Part shown: one piece after another, positions 1-7,739 of the stretch
How the letters are laid out: the number at the start of each line of letters is the position of its first letter
Position numbering within the stretch: the first letter of the stretch is position 1
NCBI GenBank assembly: GCA_964369625.1
Contig: CAYJFC010000008.1
Location: 1 to 47,535, forward strand
DNA length: 47,535 nucleotides
Source: CAKOSP01 sp964369625
Lineage (GTDB): Bacteria > Bacillota_I > Bacilli_A > RF39 > UBA660
Direction: 5' to 3'
Position numbers and translations under genes: made by a program
Notes under the pieces: model-generated
What the model was told of the DNA's origin: nothing
What the model saw: only the letters and a program-made list of their open reading frames with translations
Database searches by the model: none

Positions 1-903
1 TTAGGAGGAAATGCTTTAGGTAATGATCCTAAAGAGCAGCAACTTCTAATAAAAAAAGCAATGAAAAATATAGTGCCGTTAATTAAAGAAGGTCATGAGG
101 TTATTATAGGTCATGGTAATGGACCACAAGTAGGAGTTATTAATTTAGCCTTTGAAGATTCATACGAAAACAAAGATATTCCATATATGGCGTTTCCAGA
201 ATGTACAGCAATGAGTCAGGGATATATAGGATATCACATCCAAAAAGGTCTTAGAGATCTATTGGAAGAAGAAAACATATTTAAAAAAGTAGCTACAATT
301 GTAACTCAGGTAATGGTGGATAAAAATGATGAAGCTTTTAAAAATTTAAGTAAGCCAGTTGGACCTTTTTACTCAAAAGAAATGGCAGAAAAACTTGCGG
401 AAACTAGTGGTGAGAAATATATAGAAGATTCTGGTCGTGGATATAGAAAAGTAGTTGCTAGTCCAAAACCAATTGAAATTATCGAAATAGAAACTATAAA
501 AGATTTAATTAAAGCAGGTCATATAGTAATCGCTGGTGGTGGCGGTGGAGTTCCAATATTTAAACAAAATGAAAATAAAGGCGCTAATGCAGTTATTGAT
601 AAAGATAAAGTGGCTTCTTTAATGGCAAAAGAGCTTAATGCTGATTTGTTAGTTATTTTAACTAATATAAAACAAGCTCAAATAAATTATGGAACACCAG
701 AAGCTAAAGGCCTTGGCGAAATAACAATTGACGAAGCTAAAGGATATATAAATGAAGGACATTTTGCAAAAGGTAGTATGCTTCCTAAAATGGAGGCTGC
801 ACTTGATTTTGCTGAAACAACAGGCAATAAAGCTATAATTACTTCATTAGATAACTTACCTAATGCTTTAAATAATATAGATGCAACTATTATAAGAAAA
901 TAG
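1..903 (+). CDS. arcC: Carbamate kinase, 5' partial
   Basis: The reading frame is open from the first base and begins with LGGNALG, the family's N-terminal nucleotide-binding loop, so only the first few residues lie outside the window. GNGPQVG follows near residue 40 and the glycine-rich AGGGGGVP near residue 180. About 300 residues are present against a usual 310. Carbamate kinases transfer the phosphate of carbamoyl phosphate to ADP, giving ATP, ammonia and CO2, normally as the last step of the cytoplasmic arginine deiminase pathway. Whether arcA/arcB lie upstream cannot be seen. A hairpin plus T-run begins at the stop codon. Confidence 0.95.
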   Translation, partial: LGGNALGNDPKEQQLLIKKAMKNIVPLIKEGHEVIIGHGNGPQVGVINLAFEDSYENKDIPYMAFPECTAMSQGYIGYHIQKGLRDLLEEENIFKKVATIVTQVMVDKNDEAFKNLSKPVGPFYSKEMAEKLAETSGEKYIEDSGRGYRKVVASPKPIEIIEIETIKDLIKAGHIVIAGGGGGVPIFKQNENKGANAVIDKDKVASLMAKELNADLLVILTNIKQAQINYGTPEAKGLGEITIDEAKGYINEGHFAKGSMLPKMEAALDFAETTGNKAIITSLDNLPNALNNIDATIIRK

Positions 904-929
904 AACTAGATATTATAGTTCTTTTTTTA
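902..929 (+). terminator. Rho-independent terminator of arcC
   Basis: A perfect 7-bp stem (AGAACTA at 902-908 with TAGTTCT at 916-922) around a 7-nt loop is followed by a T-run. The stem starts inside the TAG stop codon. Confidence 0.8.
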
Positions 930-952
930 TTGTAATTATAGTTACAAAGGAA

Positions 953-972
953 TATAATTATATTAGGAAGAG
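953..972 (+). promoter_or_regulatory. -10 element and Shine-Dalgarno for the gene at 982
   Basis: TATAAT lies at 953-958. The expected transcription start (about 965) is the first base of AGGAAGAGGTGA, which is the Shine-Dalgarno for the ATG at 982. This supports ATG 982 rather than the in-frame GTG at 973, which lies inside the Shine-Dalgarno. No good -35 is seen. Confidence 0.55.
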
Positions 973-981
973 GTGACTATT

Positions 982-1536
982 ATGTCAGAAGAAAAAGAAA
1001 TTAAAATTTTGAATGAATTAAAAGAAGGTTTAAAGAAAATAGAAGGGTTAGAATCAAAAGAAGATTTTTTATATAAATATACAAATTTCCCATATAACTA
1101 TTTTAAAAAATTAATGAGCAATCCTATGTTATATAATGATAATTTATATCCATTTAATATTATTAGTGAATTAATAAATAATTTAAGTATAAATGAGTTA
1201 AGATTATTAAATTCAAATGGCGCTATTGATTTAATGGCCACTGGTCTTGGACACCATGAAACAAATTTTATATTTGAACACCAAACTAACGAAGAAAAAC
1301 TCACTGGGTCTATCGATATTTTTGAAGATGTATATGGTTCTACATATAAATTTTATGCAAAGTATCAAGATTTAAATGAAGAAAGGGTATTTACTATAAA
1401 AAATACTTGCACTGCAAATAATGAAATATCTGAAAATAATAGTGATCAAAATAGCGAAAAAGAAAAAGCAGCAGAAATGTTTATCGATTTAATTAATAAA
1501 TCCTTTAATATAGTTCCTGTAGAAAGAATAAGATAA
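982..1536 (+). CDS. Hypothetical protein, 184 aa, coupled to L,D-transpeptidase-like gene
   Basis: I do not recognise this protein. It is soluble-looking, with no signal peptide or membrane segment: a charged helical N-terminus (about residues 1-30), a middle part with FPYNYFKKLM and GAIDLMATGLGHHETNFIF, and an Asn/Ser/Glu-rich linker near residues 150-165 before a last helix. The start at 982 is chosen because a strong purine-rich ribosome site ends at 972. Its stop codon is one base away from the ATG of the next gene, so the two are almost certainly co-translated; a partner or accessory role for the transpeptidase-like protein is inference only. Confidence 0.75.
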   Translation: MSEEKEIKILNELKEGLKKIEGLESKEDFLYKYTNFPYNYFKKLMSNPMLYNDNLYPFNIISELINNLSINELRLLNSNGAIDLMATGLGHHETNFIFEHQTNEEKLTGSIDIFEDVYGSTYKFYAKYQDLNEERVFTIKNTCTANNEISENNSDQNSEKEKAAEMFIDLINKSFNIVPVERIR

Positions 1537-1537
1537 A

Positions 1538-2104
1538 ATGCAGTTTAGTGATATTCCAAGTAATATTAAGCAATTAATAAAAGTAGAATATATAACTGGT
1601 TTTACAGCAAAATTATTTTTATATGAAAATATTGATAATAATTGGATTGCTATTGATTCAATGGATGCTTTTATAGGGAAAAATGGAATTACCAAACAAA
1701 AGAGGGAAGGGGATTGTAAAACCCCTCTTGGCTTGTATAAAATTAATAGGGGATTTGGAATAAAAGATAATCCCGGTACTAGACTAGATTATTTTAAATT
1801 AACTGGTAATGAATATTGGGTTGATGATATATTATCAACTGATTACAACAAACTAATTATTGATAATATTGATAATGTAAGCGCAGAACATTTAATAAAT
1901 GAAACAAAAGCATATAACTATGTTATTGTTATTGAATATAATACTGAAAATATAATTAAAGGAAACGGATCAGCAATATTTTTACATGTAAGTAAAAATG
2001 GTGGAACAGCAGGATGTGTAGCAGTAGATGAAGATAAAATGATAGATATTCTTAAATGGATAGAACCTAATAAAAATCCTTATATTTATATAGAAGAAAA
2101 TTAA
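1538..2104 (+). CDS. L,D-transpeptidase (YkuD-type) family protein
   Basis: The 188-residue protein has the pattern of the YkuD-fold family: KREGDCKTPLGLY near residues 56-67, and the active-site block with His150 in IFLHV and Cys160 in GTAGCVAVDE, corresponding to the HxnSHGC-type motif with SHG changed to TAG, as in one known subfamily. Family members use the cysteine to make 3-3 peptidoglycan cross-links or attach proteins to the wall. There is no signal peptide or transmembrane helix, so export is unexplained. It starts one base after the stop of the unknown upstream gene with only a weak ribosome site, which implies translational coupling. A terminator follows. Confidence 0.85.
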   Translation: MQFSDIPSNIKQLIKVEYITGFTAKLFLYENIDNNWIAIDSMDAFIGKNGITKQKREGDCKTPLGLYKINRGFGIKDNPGTRLDYFKLTGNEYWVDDILSTDYNKLIIDNIDNVSAEHLINETKAYNYVIVIEYNTENIIKGNGSAIFLHVSKNGGTAGCVAVDEDKMIDILKWIEPNKNPYIYIEEN

Positions 2105-2140
2105 TAAAAATGCATTAGTTAACATAATATATATTATTCG

Positions 2141-2164
2141 CACTTGAATTACAAGTGTTTTTTT
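2141..2164 (+). terminator. Rho-independent terminator after L,D-transpeptidase-like gene
   Basis: CACTTG (2141-2146) pairs with CAAGTG (2152-2157) around a 5-nt loop and is followed by seven Ts. Confidence 0.8.
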
Positions 2165-2311
2165 ATAGATTTTTATACGTTTTACTTAATATAATATACT
2201 ATCTATTTAATATACAGTATATACTATTATAAAAATATTAATATTTATATCTATTATCATAATTTTATATATTCTTTATAATATACAATAAAATTACGTG
2301 ATAAAGTATAT

Positions 2312-2400
2312 TATAATAAATTTTATTACCCCTACTCTTGATAAATAGAATAAAAGGGGAGTATCACATAAAAAAACCACTATGAAAGTGGTTTATTTTT
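2312..2400 (+). ncRNA. Possible small RNA in AT-rich spacer
   Basis: The spacer 2165-2370 holds no convincing gene. Inside it a TATAAT at 2312-2317 is followed by an unusually GC-rich patch: CCCCT (2329-2333) can pair with AGGGG (2355-2359), and TACTC (2333-2337) can instead pair with GAGTA (2359-2363). Then comes a strong hairpin (2374-2394) with a T-rich tail on the plus strand. Together these could define a transcript of about 75 nt. There is no clear -35, and the last hairpin also serves the minus-strand gene, so this is only a candidate. Confidence 0.25.
2368..2394 (-). terminator. Terminator of the XRE-type gene, possibly bidirectional
   Basis: AAACCACT (2374-2381) pairs with AGTGGTTT (2387-2394), with a 5-nt loop. 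On the minus strand it runs into a T-run. The stem overlaps the stop codon of the gene ending at 2393; the plus-strand side is also T-rich. Confidence 0.75.
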
Positions 2401-3184
2401 TATCATCTGATATAACAGATCTAGACTGTATTTCAGCTATTTTTTCTAAAACTTCTTCGCTATTTGAACCAGTCATTTCGGTATAACCAAGCTCTTTTAA
2501 AGCTTGTTCTTTAACTGCAAATAATTGCTGTGTTCTAGTTAATTTTTCTTCATTTTTTTGTTCTATTTCTTGAACAAATCTACGTCTTAAATCAGCTACT
2601 TTACTCTTAGAAGCTCCCCCATTTGTATATAATGTTAAAGCAGAGTAAATAATTCCTTCAAATATAAATTGTTTATCTTCATTAAAGGCAAATTCATCAT
2701 GTTTAATGAATCCATTCATTTTTGCTAAATAAGCAAATATATATTTTATTTCAGGTATATTATCTATTGTTTGTAGTAGATAATGTAAATATTTAATAAC
2801 TTTAACATTTTGACCATTAGTATCGCTTAATAATATTTCTTTAATTACATAAGTAATATCTATTAAATTATTTTTATTTTCCTTAGTTAAACCAGATACA
2901 TCAAAATAATTTTCTATATCACTAGCATTTTTTATAGCAGTATTTAGTCTACTTTCAACAGCCATTAAATACTCAGTATTAACTTCAACATTTTTTAAAA
3001 CATCATCAGTTAAATCTTTTATATCCAATAATTGTAACAATAGAACTTTCTTTTCTTTTGGCCAATCATTCATATTTTCTAAAGTTAAATAATTATATAC
3101 CATTTGTCTTGAAACTCCTAAATATTTAGCAAGTTTAACTTTTGAAATTCCTAACTCATGTAAGATGTTATTTAAATATTTCAT
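2393..3184 (-). CDS. XRE-family helix-turn-helix protein, 263 aa
   Basis: Residues 1-45 form a Cro/C1-type helix-turn-helix (LGISKVKLAKYLGVSRQMVY). The remaining ~215 residues are helical and not recognised; the end has a charged coiled-coil-like stretch (EQKNEEKLTRTQQ) and a Ser/Asp-rich tail. The start is set at ATG 3184: an in-frame ATG at 3226 lies upstream of the predicted transcription start near 3211, so it cannot be used from this promoter. It probably binds DNA; target and ligand are unknown. It sits alone between mnmA and a terminator, with its promoter overlapping the 3' end of mnmA. Confidence 0.8.
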   Translation of the reverse strand: MKYLNNILHELGISKVKLAKYLGVSRQMVYNYLTLENMNDWPKEKKVLLLQLLDIKDLTDDVLKNVEVNTEYLMAVESRLNTAIKNASDIENYFDVSGLTKENKNNLIDITYVIKEILLSDTNGQNVKVIKYLHYLLQTIDNIPEIKYIFAYLAKMNGFIKHDEFAFNEDKQFIFEGIIYSALTLYTNGGASKSKVADLRRRFVQEIEQKNEEKLTRTQQLFAVKEQALKELGYTEMTGSNSEEVLEKIAEIQSRSVISDDKK

Positions 3185-3217
3185 ATTATCACTACTTTCT
3201 TTTTTCTTTACAATATT

Positions 3218-3247
3218 ATTATACAAAACTTAACATTTTATTGTCAA
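3218..3247 (-). promoter_or_regulatory. Promoter of the XRE-type gene (-35 and -10)
   Basis: On the minus strand TTGACA (3247-3242) and TATAAT (3223-3218) are separated by 18 nt, a near-consensus housekeeping promoter and the best -35 seen in this window. The -35 overlaps the mnmA stop codon, so this gene has its own promoter inside the mnmA transcript. Confidence 0.75.
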
Positions 3248-4353
3248 CTGTTTATGTACCAAAGTGGTTCATTTTCTTTAAAAATTTCACTTATAAAGCC
3301 ACAACCAATACATTCTTGTTCAATATATAAAACACAAGCTTGCCCCGGAGTAACTGCTTTTACTTTTGAAGGATAAAAAACTTTTATAGATCCGTTATCT
3401 AAATACTCTAAAGTAACAGGAATATCATCTCCGCGGTATCTAAATTTAGCACTGCATTTATCCGGTAAAATATCAGTGCTAATAAAATTCACATTATTTA
3501 TAATACAACTATCTGAATATAAATATTCACTATCACCAAAAGCTATATACAATATATTTTTGGCAACATTTTTACCACATACATAATGTCTTTCGACGTG
3601 GCCTGATAAGCCTGTATTTCTTCTTTGCCCTATCGTATAGTTCATCAGTCCTGTATGTTTACCAATTATTTCATTGGTTTTAACATCTACTATATCCCCC
3701 GGATTAGGTTTTAAATAATTACTAATGAATTTTTGATAATTACGTTCTCCAATAAAACATATTCCTGTTGAATCTTTTTTATCAAATACCGGTAAATTAT
3801 TTTCTTTTGCTATATTTCTTATTTCACTTTTGGTATAATCCCCTACTGGAAATAAAATATTATTAAATTTATTAGCTTTAACATCTGCTAAAAAATATGT
3901 TTGATCTTTAGAAATATCTTTAGCTCTAAAGAGTTTACCATTATTAGTTTTGGCATAATGACCGGTAGCTACATAATCAGCATCATATTTTAAAGCTTCT
4001 TTTATAAATAAATCAAATTTTATGTACTTATTACATAATAAATCTGGATTTGGTGTATAACCCTTTTTTAATTCTTCTAAAAAATATGTAAATACGTAAT
4101 CCCAGTACTCTTTTATAAAATCAACTCTATATAAAGGTATATTTAAATGTTCACATACTTTTTTTGCATCATTATAATCCTTTTCTTGAGGACAAATATC
4201 ATTTAAGTCTTGATCACTATGAAGTTCATTATTTATAGTGCTATCCCAGTTACGCATAAAAATGCCAATTACTTCATAACCAGCTTTTTTTAAAAGGAAT
4301 GCTGCAACTGCAGAATCTACTCCCCCACTTATACCTACTACAACTTTTTTCAT
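3244..4353 (-). CDS. mnmA: tRNA-specific 2-thiouridylase MnmA
   Basis: The 369-residue protein has the ATP-pyrophosphatase P-loop SGGVDS at residues 9-14, and the two catalytic cysteines Cys107 (NPDLLCNKYIKF) and Cys199 (STGICFIGERN), which relay persulfide sulfur to U34 of tRNA-Lys, -Glu and -Gln. The C-terminal beta domain (GQRRNTGL, TPGQACVLY) is complete. The start is ATG 4353, because the GTG at 4362 is part of the GTGATG ribosome site. It is transcribed from an extended -10 immediately upstream and ends in TGA. No terminator hairpin separates it from the XRE-type gene. Confidence 0.96.
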   Translation of the reverse strand: MKKVVVGISGGVDSAVAAFLLKKAGYEVIGIFMRNWDSTINNELHSDQDLNDICPQEKDYNDAKKVCEHLNIPLYRVDFIKEYWDYVFTYFLEELKKGYTPNPDLLCNKYIKFDLFIKEALKYDADYVATGHYAKTNNGKLFRAKDISKDQTYFLADVKANKFNNILFPVGDYTKSEIRNIAKENNLPVFDKKDSTGICFIGERNYQKFISNYLKPNPGDIVDVKTNEIIGKHTGLMNYTIGQRRNTGLSGHVERHYVCGKNVAKNILYIAFGDSEYLYSDSCIINNVNFISTDILPDKCSAKFRYRGDDIPVTLEYLDNGSIKVFYPSKVKAVTPGQACVLYIEQECIGCGFISEIFKENEPLWYINS

Positions 4354-4368
4354 ATACATCACGTTGAT

Positions 4369-4377
4369 ATTATACCA
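4369..4377 (-). promoter_or_regulatory. Extended -10 promoter of mnmA
   Basis: The minus strand reads TGGTATAAT, i.e. TG-n-TATAAT. The predicted start near 4362 is the first base of the GTGATG ribosome site, leaving a leader of about 9 nt. No recognisable -35. Confidence 0.6.
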
Positions 4378-4398
4378 TAAAAATAAACAAATAGGTAT

Positions 4399-4959
4399 TT
4401 ATAATATAGAAATTAGTAAAGACATAATTAATTTGTTTAAAACAAGTAATATAAGCGAATATATAATGAATACTATAAATATGATAATTAATTTTTTTAT
4501 ATTTGATAGAAACCAGGAATTATTTATTTTATTTTTATATGCATAAACACATATAAGGTTTTTAAATAATTTCGCAAGCTTAATAATAATACTTATAAGT
4601 AAAATAGAAATTAGTAGTTTATATATAATAAAATATAATATCCCGCATATTAAACCTTCAATTCCGAATTTAGATATTAATAAAGTTATTATAAATCCTA
4701 AGGTAAACCACTGATAAATAAGATAAAATAAACCTAGTAAAACTCCTACCCCAATGAAAGAAAAAAGTATAGATAAACTTATTATACCTATACTTATTAA
4801 AAAACTATTTATTGTTATAAAATTACTAGTTTCTAAAAAATTATTTGTTAAGAGTTCATTATTAATATTAAGTTTAGCATAAATACTTCCACAGGTTAGA
4901 GCCATTAATAATATTATAATAAAAAATATAATATTGGAATTTTTTAAATACTTTTTCAT
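4399..4959 (-). CDS. SpoIIM-like integral membrane protein
   Basis: The 186-residue protein has an N-terminal membrane helix (about 8-27) ending in GSIYAK and four or more further hydrophobic segments. The central stretch GVGVLLGLFYLIYQWFTLG followed by SKFGIEGL resembles the core of stage II sporulation protein M (GVVVGFTVGFLV...MGLSGF in the Bacillus protein). SpoIIM is part of the DMP complex that remodels peptidoglycan during engulfment; homologues also occur in non-sporulating bacteria. Here no SpoIID or SpoIIP is in view. AGGTGAT precedes the ATG. The match is by eye, so a generic membrane protein remains possible. Confidence 0.55.
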   Translation of the reverse strand: MKKYLKNSNIIFFIIILLMALTCGSIYAKLNINNELLTNNFLETSNFITINSFLISIGIISLSILFSFIGVGVLLGLFYLIYQWFTLGFIITLLISKFGIEGLICGILYFIIYKLLISILLISIIIKLAKLFKNLICVYAYKNKINNSWFLSNIKKLIIIFIVFIIYSLILLVLNKLIMSLLISIL

Positions 4960-4962
4960 TTC

Positions 4963-4980
4963 ATCACCTAATTAAGTATA
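4963..4980 (-). promoter_or_regulatory. -10 element abutting Shine-Dalgarno of the SpoIIM-like gene
   Basis: On the minus strand TATACT lies at 4980-4975 and AGGTGAT at 4969-4963. The predicted start (about 4968) falls at the ribosome site, so the leader would be only about 9 nt. Confidence 0.5.
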
Positions 4981-5009
4981 TTGAAAAAACAAAAAAATTA
5001 TGATAATAT
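4981..5009 (+). promoter_or_regulatory. Possible promoter of the DUF4044-like gene
   Basis: TTGAAA (4981-4986) and TAATAT (5004-5009) are spaced by 17 nt; GATAAT at 5002-5007 is an alternative -10. It points away from the SpoIIM-like gene. Confidence 0.4.
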
Positions 5010-5038
5010 TAAATTGTCGAAAGTTGAGGAAAATACTT

Positions 5039-5134
5039 ATGAGTAAAAAAATGAGAAAAGTCTTTACGTGGATTATGTTAATATTAATGTTAGGTAGTGT
5101 AGCTGCATCGTTAGTAATTTATGCACTAATATAA
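5039..5134 (+). CDS. DUF4044-like mini membrane protein, 31 aa
   Basis: ATG at 5039 is preceded by GTTGAGGA at a good ribosome-site distance, and the frame encodes 31 residues: a basic N-terminus (MSKKMRKVFTW) followed by one hydrophobic helix (about 12-31). This is the pattern of DUF4044, tiny Firmicute membrane proteins of about 35 residues with unknown role. Its last 16 bases overlap, on the opposite strand, the 3' end of the prepilin peptidase gene. It is the only plus-strand gene between 2105 and 7452 and has a plausible promoter of its own. Confidence 0.6.
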   Translation: MSKKMRKVFTWIMLILMLGSVAASLVIYALI

Positions 5135-5877
5135 TTAAGTAAATTAGTAAATTTATCTGCATACATAAACACTATCAATAATGCTCCTGCTAAAAATGGT
5201 CCGTATGGAAGTAAATTATTTTTAGATACAATTAGGGCCGCAACAGATGTTGGTAGTGCTAAAAATACTGATAATATTAATACAAACAGTGATAATTCGA
5301 ATCCAACAGCAAGGCCGATTATAAAAGCAAATTTTATATCTCCGCCTCCTAAAGATTCTTTTTTAAATAGGAAATCCCCTATTTTTTTTATTGCTAAAAG
5401 CATTACAAATAGCCCTGCTCCAGATAATAAATTACCTATCAAGAAATCTAAATCAAAATATATAAGTTGAACTACAATTATTAGAATAACGCTTATTAGT
5501 AATGGAGAATCTAAAATAATGTAGTCTTTAAAATCTGTAATGCAAATTAAAATGAATAGTGAAACTAGTATTATGGCCATATAAAACATATAAGAAAAAC
5601 CAAACTCGATATATACAATAGCAAATAATAAACCAGTTATTATTTCTACAAGTGGATATAATATAGATATTTTTTTCTTACATTCACTACATTTACCTAA
5701 CTGAAATATATAAGATAATACGGGTATTAAATTATACCATTTTAGTATAGCATGACAGTGATCACAGTTGCTAGATTTTGAAACCACATTTTCTTTTTTT
5801 GGTAATCTAGTACCTATTAATAAATAAAATGATCCTAGCGCCAAACCAATTATAAAAATTAAAACTATATTTAACAT
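5119..5877 (-). CDS. Prepilin peptidase (A24 family, PilD/ComC type)
   Basis: The 252-residue membrane protein has all family hallmarks. The N-terminal cytoplasmic domain carries two CxxC pairs (Cys38/Cys41 in CDHC and Cys63/Cys66 in CSEC), the zinc-binding methylase part. The two catalytic aspartates are Asp115 (ITDFKDYII) and Asp180 (GGGDIKFA). Six to eight hydrophobic segments follow. The enzyme cuts prepilins after the glycine before their hydrophobic helix; the likely substrates are encoded at 40591-42089. It starts 2 bases after the stop of the GspF-type gene, so the two form an operon. Confidence 0.95.
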   Translation of the reverse strand: MLNIVLIFIIGLALGSFYLLIGTRLPKKENVVSKSSNCDHCHAILKWYNLIPVLSYIFQLGKCSECKKKISILYPLVEIITGLLFAIVYIEFGFSYMFYMAIILVSLFILICITDFKDYIILDSPLLISVILIIVVQLIYFDLDFLIGNLLSGAGLFVMLLAIKKIGDFLFKKESLGGGDIKFAFIIGLAVGFELSLFVLILSVFLALPTSVAALIVSKNNLLPYGPFLAGALLIVFMYADKFTNLLNYISA

Positions 5878-5879
5878 AT

Positions 5880-7343
5880 TTACCCCAAACTTACATCATC
5901 ATAAATGCCATACATTGGCACTATTACCGCAATAATAATTAATCCTACTATAAGTGCTAGAAACACGGTTAAAATAGGCTCTATGGTAGCTTTCATAGTA
6001 CTTACCATTGACTTGTGTGAATCACTAAAGTATTCACTTACTTTTTTCATCATACCTTCTAAATCGCCAGCTTCTTCTCCTGCTACCATCATAAAATACG
6101 CTACTTCAGGAACATATTTTGTATTAAATGCATCACTGACTTTGTTACCATTAATAACCTTTTTATTTGCATTAGTAAGTATCTCTTTATATATTTCATT
6201 ATTAGTAATATTTTTAAGTATATCTAAACTTTCAGTTATGAATACCCCATTTTTTAATAATGAAGCAAATGTTTTAGTAATTATATTAAGTTCATTATAC
6301 ATTATAACATTTTTAAAAATTGGTAAATGAAGAATTATAATATGTGTCCATTTTTTAAACTCTTTTGAATTTTTATATAAGAACATAAAAGATATAATTA
6401 TTATAAATAGTATTAATAGTATTGTTAGGATATTAGTTTGCATAAAGTTACTAAAATCAATTACATACTTAGTTATTCCAGTCATCTGCTCACTATTACT
6501 TTGATATATGCTAGTAAACTGAGGAACAATAAATAGCATTATAAAAATAATAACCCCTATTGAAAAGACTAAAACTATTGATGGGTAAGTAAGGGCACTT
6601 ATCATCTCTTTTTTAGATTGATTAAGCTTAGTATAATAATCACTTAATTCATCTAATGTTTCAATAACAGTTCCAGCTGCTTCACTTGACTTTAGCATAT
6701 TAATTAAAAATTTAGGAAATAAATTCCCTTGTTTTTCAAGAGATGCCGAAAATGAAGAACCTAATGTTATTTCATAGCTTAGTGATTTTAATTTTCTTAT
6801 TTTTCCTTTATTTTTACTTACTTGTTTACTAAGTATTTTTATACTTTCACCAATAGTAAGCCCTGCTTTTAGATATGTAGATAATTGGCTAGTGAATAAA
6901 ATTATTTCTTTATTAGATAATTTATTGATTCCAAATAAAGTTGATTCTTGATATACAAAATTAATCCATGATGATGTAACAATATTATATACTTCATTTC
7001 CTTCGCTTACTAAAAATGAATTAACATCTAATTTTGAGAAAGCATTCATCGTACCTGTGACTATTTTGCCTTCTTTATTTTTGATTTTATAATAATAAAT
7101 AGTAGATTTTTCACTTCTAGTTGCACCTGCTTCAATTAAGTCTTTAAGTAATTTTTCTTTTTCTACTTGTAATTTTTTCAAAGTCTTTTCACTATATACA
7201 TATTTATTTTCTTTAGGTTTATTACTAACAAATATTTGTTTAAAACCCATGAAAATATATTTTAATATTAAAAATGGACTAAGTAATATTGTTACAATAA
7301 TATTTGTAACTTTTTGATCATTTGTTAAATTATCTTTCTTCAT
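5880..7343 (-). CDS. Type II secretion/type IV pilus inner-membrane platform protein (GspF/PilC/ComGB-like)
   Basis: The 487-residue protein contains two tandem GspF domains, each a cytoplasmic helical bundle followed by membrane helices; the first holds FTSQLSTYLKAGLTIGESI and LKSSEAAGTVIETLDELSDYY, the second TFASLLKNGVFITESL and VAGEEAGDLEGMM. Before them, residues 82-120 match the N-terminal GspF region, and residues 1-80 add a hydrophobic segment and a charged stretch, making it longer than typical ComGB. This protein is the platform on which the traffic ATPase drives pilus or pseudopilus assembly. No ATPase gene is in the window. Co-transcribed with prepilin peptidase. Confidence 0.9.
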   Translation of the reverse strand: MKKDNLTNDQKVTNIIVTILLSPFLILKYIFMGFKQIFVSNKPKENKYVYSEKTLKKLQVEKEKLLKDLIEAGATRSEKSTIYYYKIKNKEGKIVTGTMNAFSKLDVNSFLVSEGNEVYNIVTSSWINFVYQESTLFGINKLSNKEIILFTSQLSTYLKAGLTIGESIKILSKQVSKNKGKIRKLKSLSYEITLGSSFSASLEKQGNLFPKFLINMLKSSEAAGTVIETLDELSDYYTKLNQSKKEMISALTYPSIVLVFSIGVIIFIMLFIVPQFTSIYQSNSEQMTGITKYVIDFSNFMQTNILTILLILFIIIISFMFLYKNSKEFKKWTHIIILHLPIFKNVIMYNELNIITKTFASLLKNGVFITESLDILKNITNNEIYKEILTNANKKVINGNKVSDAFNTKYVPEVAYFMMVAGEEAGDLEGMMKKVSEYFSDSHKSMVSTMKATIEPILTVFLALIVGLIIIAVIVPMYGIYDDVSLG

Positions 7344-7370
7344 TTAATTATCACTTATCCTCTAAAATAA

Positions 7371-7379
7371 ATTATACCA
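7371..7379 (-). promoter_or_regulatory. Extended -10 promoter of the platform/prepilin-peptidase operon
   Basis: The minus strand reads TGGTATAAT (TG-n-TATAAT). The predicted start (about 7364) is roughly 21 nt before the ATG and just upstream of AAGTGAT at 7356-7350. Confidence 0.6.
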
Positions 7380-7430
7380 TAATATATAAAATAATTTCTA
7401 GTACTAAGTCACAAATATATATAATATGCA

Positions 7431-7448
7431 TATAATTTACTAGGTGAT
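7431..7448 (+). promoter_or_regulatory. -10 element and Shine-Dalgarno of the YqfQ-like gene
   Basis: TATAAT lies at 7431-7436 and AGGTGAT at 7442-7448. The predicted start (about 7443) is within the ribosome site. The GTG at 7444 belongs to that site, so the start codon is ATG 7453. Confidence 0.5.
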
Positions 7449-7452
7449 AAAT

Positions 7453-7710
7453 ATGTTCGGCTCTGCTACTACAAGTGCACTTAGTTTAGGAAAAATAATA
7501 AGTGGCATTACTAAAACGCTAGGAGTTGCTAATCAAGTAATACCAATATATAAAGAAGTAAAACCTATGATATCTAATGCTAAAAATATGTTTTCGATAG
7601 TTAAAGAATTTGGTTTAAGTTCTAAAAATAATAGTAAACCTGACAGCAATTTAATTAGTAAAACAAGTATTAAAACAGTTTTAAATGATAAACCAGTATT
7701 TTTTCAATAA
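7453..7710 (+). CDS. Small YqfQ/VrrA-like protein, 85 aa
   Basis: The protein begins with a Gly/Ser/Ala-rich stretch (MFGSATTSALSLGKIISGI) and then GVANQVIPIYKEVKPMISNAKNMFSIVKEF, which resembles the conserved block of Bacillus YqfQ (VrrA), where a gene of this family lies close to sigA and the trmK homologue yqfN. Here it is convergent with trmK, so the neighbourhood agrees. Function unknown; no signal peptide, and the polar C-terminus is probably disordered. The assignment rests on a short motif and synteny. Confidence 0.5.
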   Translation: MFGSATTSALSLGKIISGITKTLGVANQVIPIYKEVKPMISNAKNMFSIVKEFGLSSKNNSKPDSNLISKTSIKTVLNDKPVFFQ

Positions 7711-7739
7711 AAAAACCAAGTACTTTACTTGGATAATTT
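7709..7739. terminator. Bidirectional terminator between YqfQ-like gene and trmK
   Basis: CCAAGTA (7716-7722) pairs with TACTTGG (7726-7732) around a 3-nt loop. A-rich sequence on the left gives a T-run on the minus strand, and a T-run follows on the plus strand. The trmK stop codon lies inside the hairpin. Confidence 0.8.

Noticed and set aside
2165..2311. Coding potential in the AT-rich spacer after the L,D-transpeptidase-like gene
   Set aside because: No frame has both a ribosome site and a start followed by a credible protein; the sequence is low-complexity A/T.
3185..3226. Longer N-terminus for the XRE-type protein from ATG 3226
   Set aside because: The ATG overlaps the promoter region (-10 at 3218-3223) and lies upstream of the likely transcription start, so it could not be translated from that transcript.
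5905..6330. 141-codon open frame on the plus strand inside the platform-protein gene
   Set aside because: It lies wholly opposite a well-supported GspF-type gene, has no ribosome site, and its composition is what an antisense frame of a helical membrane protein gives.
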